Below are positions 61,455 through 64,000 of a stretch of 64,000 nucleotides of DNA, one piece after another (within the stretch, counting starts at the first letter, position 1; each line of letters starts with the position of its first letter). Where the stretch lies: contig NC_013946.1 of the NCBI RefSeq assembly GCF_000024425.1, forward strand, positions 1,984,001-2,048,000, in the 5' to 3' direction. The notes under the pieces were generated by a model that saw nothing but the letters and a program-made list of their open reading frames with translations, did not search any database and had not been told where the DNA came from. The translations under genes were made by a program, and so were the position numbers. The stretch is from Meiothermus ruber DSM 1279. GTDB lineage: Bacteria; Deinococcota; Deinococci; Deinococcales; Thermaceae.

Positions 61455-62824
61455 AGCATTATCACCTGATGGGCATTGGGGGAATAAGCATGAGCGGGCT
61501 GGCCCGCATCCTGCGCAAGGACGGGCATCTGGTGAGCGGCTGCGACAGCCAGCCCTCCGACCTGACCCGGCAGCTCGAGCGCGAGGGCATCCGGGTCTAC
61601 CAGGGCCACAGCCCCGAACACCTGCACGCCGTGGACGTGCTGGTGGCCTCCACCGCCATCAAGGACAGCGAGCCCGAGCTGGTCACCGCCCACACCCTGG
61701 GCATCCCGGTCTGGCGGCGGATCCAGGTGGTAGCCGAGATTTTGCGCGGTGGCTTCAGCCTGGGCGTCACCGGCTCGCACGGCAAAACCACCACCACCTC
61801 GATGCTGGCTAGCATTTTTATCGCCGCTCAGACCGACCCCACCGTGCTGCTGGGGGCCGAGCTGGGCCTGATCGGTGGCAGCGCCAAGGTGGGCTCGGGC
61901 CGGTATCGGATTGCCGAGGTGGACGAGTCCGACCCCTTGTTCCGTTTTTTGGAGCTGGACGTGGCGGTGCTGACGAACCTCGAGGCCGACCATGTCTCGC
62001 CCGATGGGCAGGCCCGCCCCAACTACCACACCTCCTTCGAGGCCCTGCAGGAGGCCGTGGGTTCCTTCGCTGGTCGGGCCAAGCACGTCATCTACAACGG
62101 CGAGCCCCGCTGGCAGTTGCTGGACGCGCTCACCCAGGGCCGCCCCCGCAGCAGCTTCGGGCTTTTGACAGGCGACTGCCACGCTAAAGAAATTGCCCTC
62201 GAGCCCTTCGGCAGCCGCTTCGAGCTGGTCTGGCAGGGCCGGTCGCTGGGCCCGGTGCACCTGCAAGTCCCCGGTGAGCACAACATCACCAACGCCCTGG
62301 CCGCCTCCGCCGCAGCCCTGGTGGCCGGGATCCCCTTCGAGGCCATCCAGCAGGGCCTCTACCAGTACACCGGGGCCAGCCGTCGTTTTGAGAAGATTGG
62401 CGAACTCAACGGGGCCCTGATCGTGGACGACTACGCCCACAACGCCACCAAACTGTTCGCCCTGCTCAAAGCCGCCCGCAACACCGGCCTGCGGGTGCGG
62501 GCCGTCTTCCAACCCCACCGCTATGGCCGCAGTGAGCAGGAATGGCCCCTGTACGCCCAGGCCCTCGAGCAAGCCGACGAGACCCTGCTCCTCGATGTCT
62601 ACGCCGCCGGGGAAGCCCCCCTCCAGCTCACCAGCGCCCAGATTGCCCAGCGCATACTCGAGCACCTCCGCGCCAAGGGCCGCTGGGCTTCCTATCAGAG
62701 CTGGGAAAGCGCCCTCGACTACCTGCGCCAGAGCGCCGCACCGGGTGAGCTGATTCTGACCATCGGGGCCGGCAACGTCTTCAGGCTGGGGCGGCTGCTG
62801 GTGACCGAAAAGGAGGCCGTGTGA
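61451..62824 (+). CDS. murC: UDP-MurNAc-L-alanine ligase
   Basis: 457 residues. YHLMGIGGISMSGLARIL, ATP loop GSHGKTTTTSML, then EVDESDPLF, NLEADHVS, IVDDYAHNATKL. First amino acid addition in wall precursor synthesis. GTG 61451 overlaps the murG stop. Confidence 0.96.
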   Translation: MKHYHLMGIGGISMSGLARILRKDGHLVSGCDSQPSDLTRQLEREGIRVYQGHSPEHLHAVDVLVASTAIKDSEPELVTAHTLGIPVWRRIQVVAEILRGGFSLGVTGSHGKTTTTSMLASIFIAAQTDPTVLLGAELGLIGGSAKVGSGRYRIAEVDESDPLFRFLELDVAVLTNLEADHVSPDGQARPNYHTSFEALQEAVGSFAGRAKHVIYNGEPRWQLLDALTQGRPRSSFGLLTGDCHAKEIALEPFGSRFELVWQGRSLGPVHLQVPGEHNITNALAASAAALVAGIPFEAIQQGLYQYTGASRRFEKIGELNGALIVDDYAHNATKLFALLKAARNTGLRVRAVFQPHRYGRSEQEWPLYAQALEQADETLLLDVYAAGEAPLQLTSAQIAQRILEHLRAKGRWASYQSWESALDYLRQSAAPGELILTIGAGNVFRLGRLLVTEKEAV

Positions 62825-62861
62825 GGGGTTTGGGAAAGGCCACCAATCTGAGGTAGGAATT

Positions 62862-63698
62862 ATGAAAATTGCGCGCCTGCCACTCGCCAAGCTCACCACC
62901 ATCGGGGTGGGGGGGGAGGCCGAGGTCTGGACGGTGGAGACGCTGCGTGATCTCAAAACGGCCACCCAGGCCCCCTACCGGGTGCTGGGCAACGGTTCCA
63001 ACCTGCTGGTCTCGGACGCAGGTGTTCCAGAACGGGTCATCCGGCTCTCGGGGGAGTTCGCCGAATGGCGCCCCGACCTCTCGGGCTGGGTGGGGGCGGG
63101 CGTCCTGGTGCCCAGCCTCTTGCAGGCCGCGGCCCGGCTGGGTCTGAGCGGCCTCGAAGGCCTGCACGGGGTTCCGGCCCAGGTCGGCGGCGCGGTCAAG
63201 ATGAACGCCGGCACCCGCTTCGGCGAGATGGCCGACGCCCTCGAGCTCGTCGAGCTCTACCACGACGGCAGACTGCACGTCTACCACCCTTCGGAGCTGG
63301 GCTTCCGCTACCGGCATTCCGAGCTGCCCGAGGGCAGCATCGTCACCCGCGTCAAGCTGCGCCTGACCCCTTCCACCGAAGAGGCCGTACGGGCCAAAAT
63401 CGCCCTGGTGGACGCCGCCCGCAAGGGCCAGCCCAAAAAGAAGAGCGCGGGCTGCGCCTTCAAAAACCCCCCCGGCGACTCGGCGGGCCGCTTGATTGAT
63501 GCAAACGGCCTCAAAGGCACCACCATAGGCCGGGCCATGATCAGCCTCGAGCACGGCAACTTCCTGGTCAACCTGGGTGGGGCCACGGCCGCCGAGATGT
63601 ACGCCCTGATCCGCAAAGTACAGGCCGTCCTGCCCCTCGAGGTGGAGTGGGAAATCTGGGGTGAGATAGCGCCCGCCGAGGTGGAGGTGCACCAATGA
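62862..63698 (+). CDS. murB: UDP-N-acetylenolpyruvoylglucosamine reductase
   Basis: 278 residues, FAD enzyme. LAKLTTIGVGGEAEVW, GNGSNLLVSDAGV, GVPAQVGGAVKMNAG, GFRYRHSEL, then KKSAGCAFKNPPGDSAGRLID (quoted as SAGCAFKNP). The usual catalytic Ser of this motif is Cys198 here. ATG 62862 follows GAGGTAGG. Confidence 0.93.
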   Translation: MKIARLPLAKLTTIGVGGEAEVWTVETLRDLKTATQAPYRVLGNGSNLLVSDAGVPERVIRLSGEFAEWRPDLSGWVGAGVLVPSLLQAAARLGLSGLEGLHGVPAQVGGAVKMNAGTRFGEMADALELVELYHDGRLHVYHPSELGFRYRHSELPEGSIVTRVKLRLTPSTEEAVRAKIALVDAARKGQPKKKSAGCAFKNPPGDSAGRLIDANGLKGTTIGRAMISLEHGNFLVNLGGATAAEMYALIRKVQAVLPLEVEWEIWGEIAPAEVEVHQ

Positions 63699-63823
63699 GG
63701 AAAAGCATGCGCTCAAGACAACAGTGCAAGCCGCTCGCCTTATACGGCTCAGCGCAAAGGTTGCTGCCTCTCCGCACCTGCGCGGCGCTTATGGGCGCAC
63801 TCGCTGAAGGAGGGCCGACGTGA
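63695..63823 (+). CDS. Possible 42-residue coupling ORF between murB and ftsQ
   Basis: Begins at ATG 63695 inside the murB stop (ATGA) and ends at TGA 63821-63823 inside the ftsQ GTG (GTGA). Encodes a basic, Cys-containing peptide (MRKSMRSRQQCKPLALYGSA...). No family. May be a spacer translated to couple ftsQ to murB, or chance. Confidence 0.35.
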   Translation: MRKSMRSRQQCKPLALYGSAQRLLPLRTCAALMGALAEGGPT

Positions 63824-64000
63824 TCCGGGCGGTGCTGCTAACCTTGCTGCTGGCCTCCCTGGGGGTGGGTTCGCTGGTGGTGCTGCCCATCGAACGGGTC
63901 GAGGTGGTCGGCCACCGGCAGCTCTCCCCCACCCAGGTTCAGCAGATCACTGGCCTCGAGCCCGGTGCGCCGTGGCTGTGGGCCTGGCCTTACAGGCTAA
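63820..64000 (+). CDS. ftsQ: Division protein FtsQ, N-terminal part, cut by window edge
   Basis: 60 codons visible: a short start, one TM (AVLLTLLLASLGVGSLVVL), and the beginning of a POTRA domain (IERVEVVGHRQLSPTQVQQI). Position after murB and topology match FtsQ. GTG 63820 follows GAAGGAGGG. Confidence 0.85.
   Translation, partial: MIRAVLLTLLLASLGVGSLVVLPIERVEVVGHRQLSPTQVQQITGLEPGAPWLWAWPYRL

Overview
The window is a GC-rich bacterial chromosome segment that looks like Meiothermus or a close relative (Thermaceae, Deinococcus-Thermus). The reasons are a 571-residue IF-2, a fused SecDF, a family-4 iron-sulfur uracil-DNA glycosylase, many start codons lying 6-8 nt behind a -10 box (leaderless mRNAs), and very frequent CTCGAG. 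This is inference from gene content; no 16S rRNA is present.

Bases 1-18,640 are ordinary host DNA. They hold a leftward polyamine-type ABC importer (potA-potB-potC-potD), a tRNA-Leu(CAG), the rimP-nusA-ylxR-infB operon, secDF, guaA, a membrane pseudokinase with an internal 75-bp repeat, a small conserved-looking gene, uracil-DNA glycosylase, an EamA transporter, purH, yqeY and the RNase P RNA gene with its terminator.

Bases 18,681-51,746 (about 33 kb) are a Mu-like transposable prophage read right to left. Its proposed ends are TGT...ACA, and they carry matching transposase-site-like sequences in inverted orientation. From the regulatory end the order is: LexA/CI-type repressor (rightward) facing a Cro-like gene; transposase A, interrupted by an 888-bp IS982-like element with an 8-bp duplication; ATPase B; about 17 small early genes of mostly unknown function; then a Mu-order late region. 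The late region runs terminase, portal, MuF head protein, holin-like gene, protease/scaffold, decoration, capsid, gp35/gp36-like, NlpC/P60-like lysin, gpG-like, sheath, tube, tape measure, hub, spike, baseplate, fibre and a frameshifted last gene. The MuF protein ends in a zinc-metalloprotease-like domain (HExxH) and is followed at once by a small acidic gene. This arrangement fits a phage-borne polymorphic toxin with its immunity protein and is the most interesting system in the window.

Bases 51,747-64,000 are the host division and cell wall (dcw) cluster: an MraZ-box array, then mraZ-rsmH-ftsL-ftsI-murF-lipoprotein-mraY-murD-ftsW-murG-murC-murB-(small ORF)-ftsQ. Most neighbours overlap by ATGA-type junctions. 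An undescribed lipoprotein sits between murF and mraY, and murE is absent from this stretch.

The prophage sits between rnpB and the dcw promoter. The flanks do not show the 5-bp duplication expected of simple Mu insertion, so the junction may come from a rearrangement. The prophage is probably locked: its repressor is intact but its transposase gene is split, although precise loss of the IS would restore one 693-residue reading frame.
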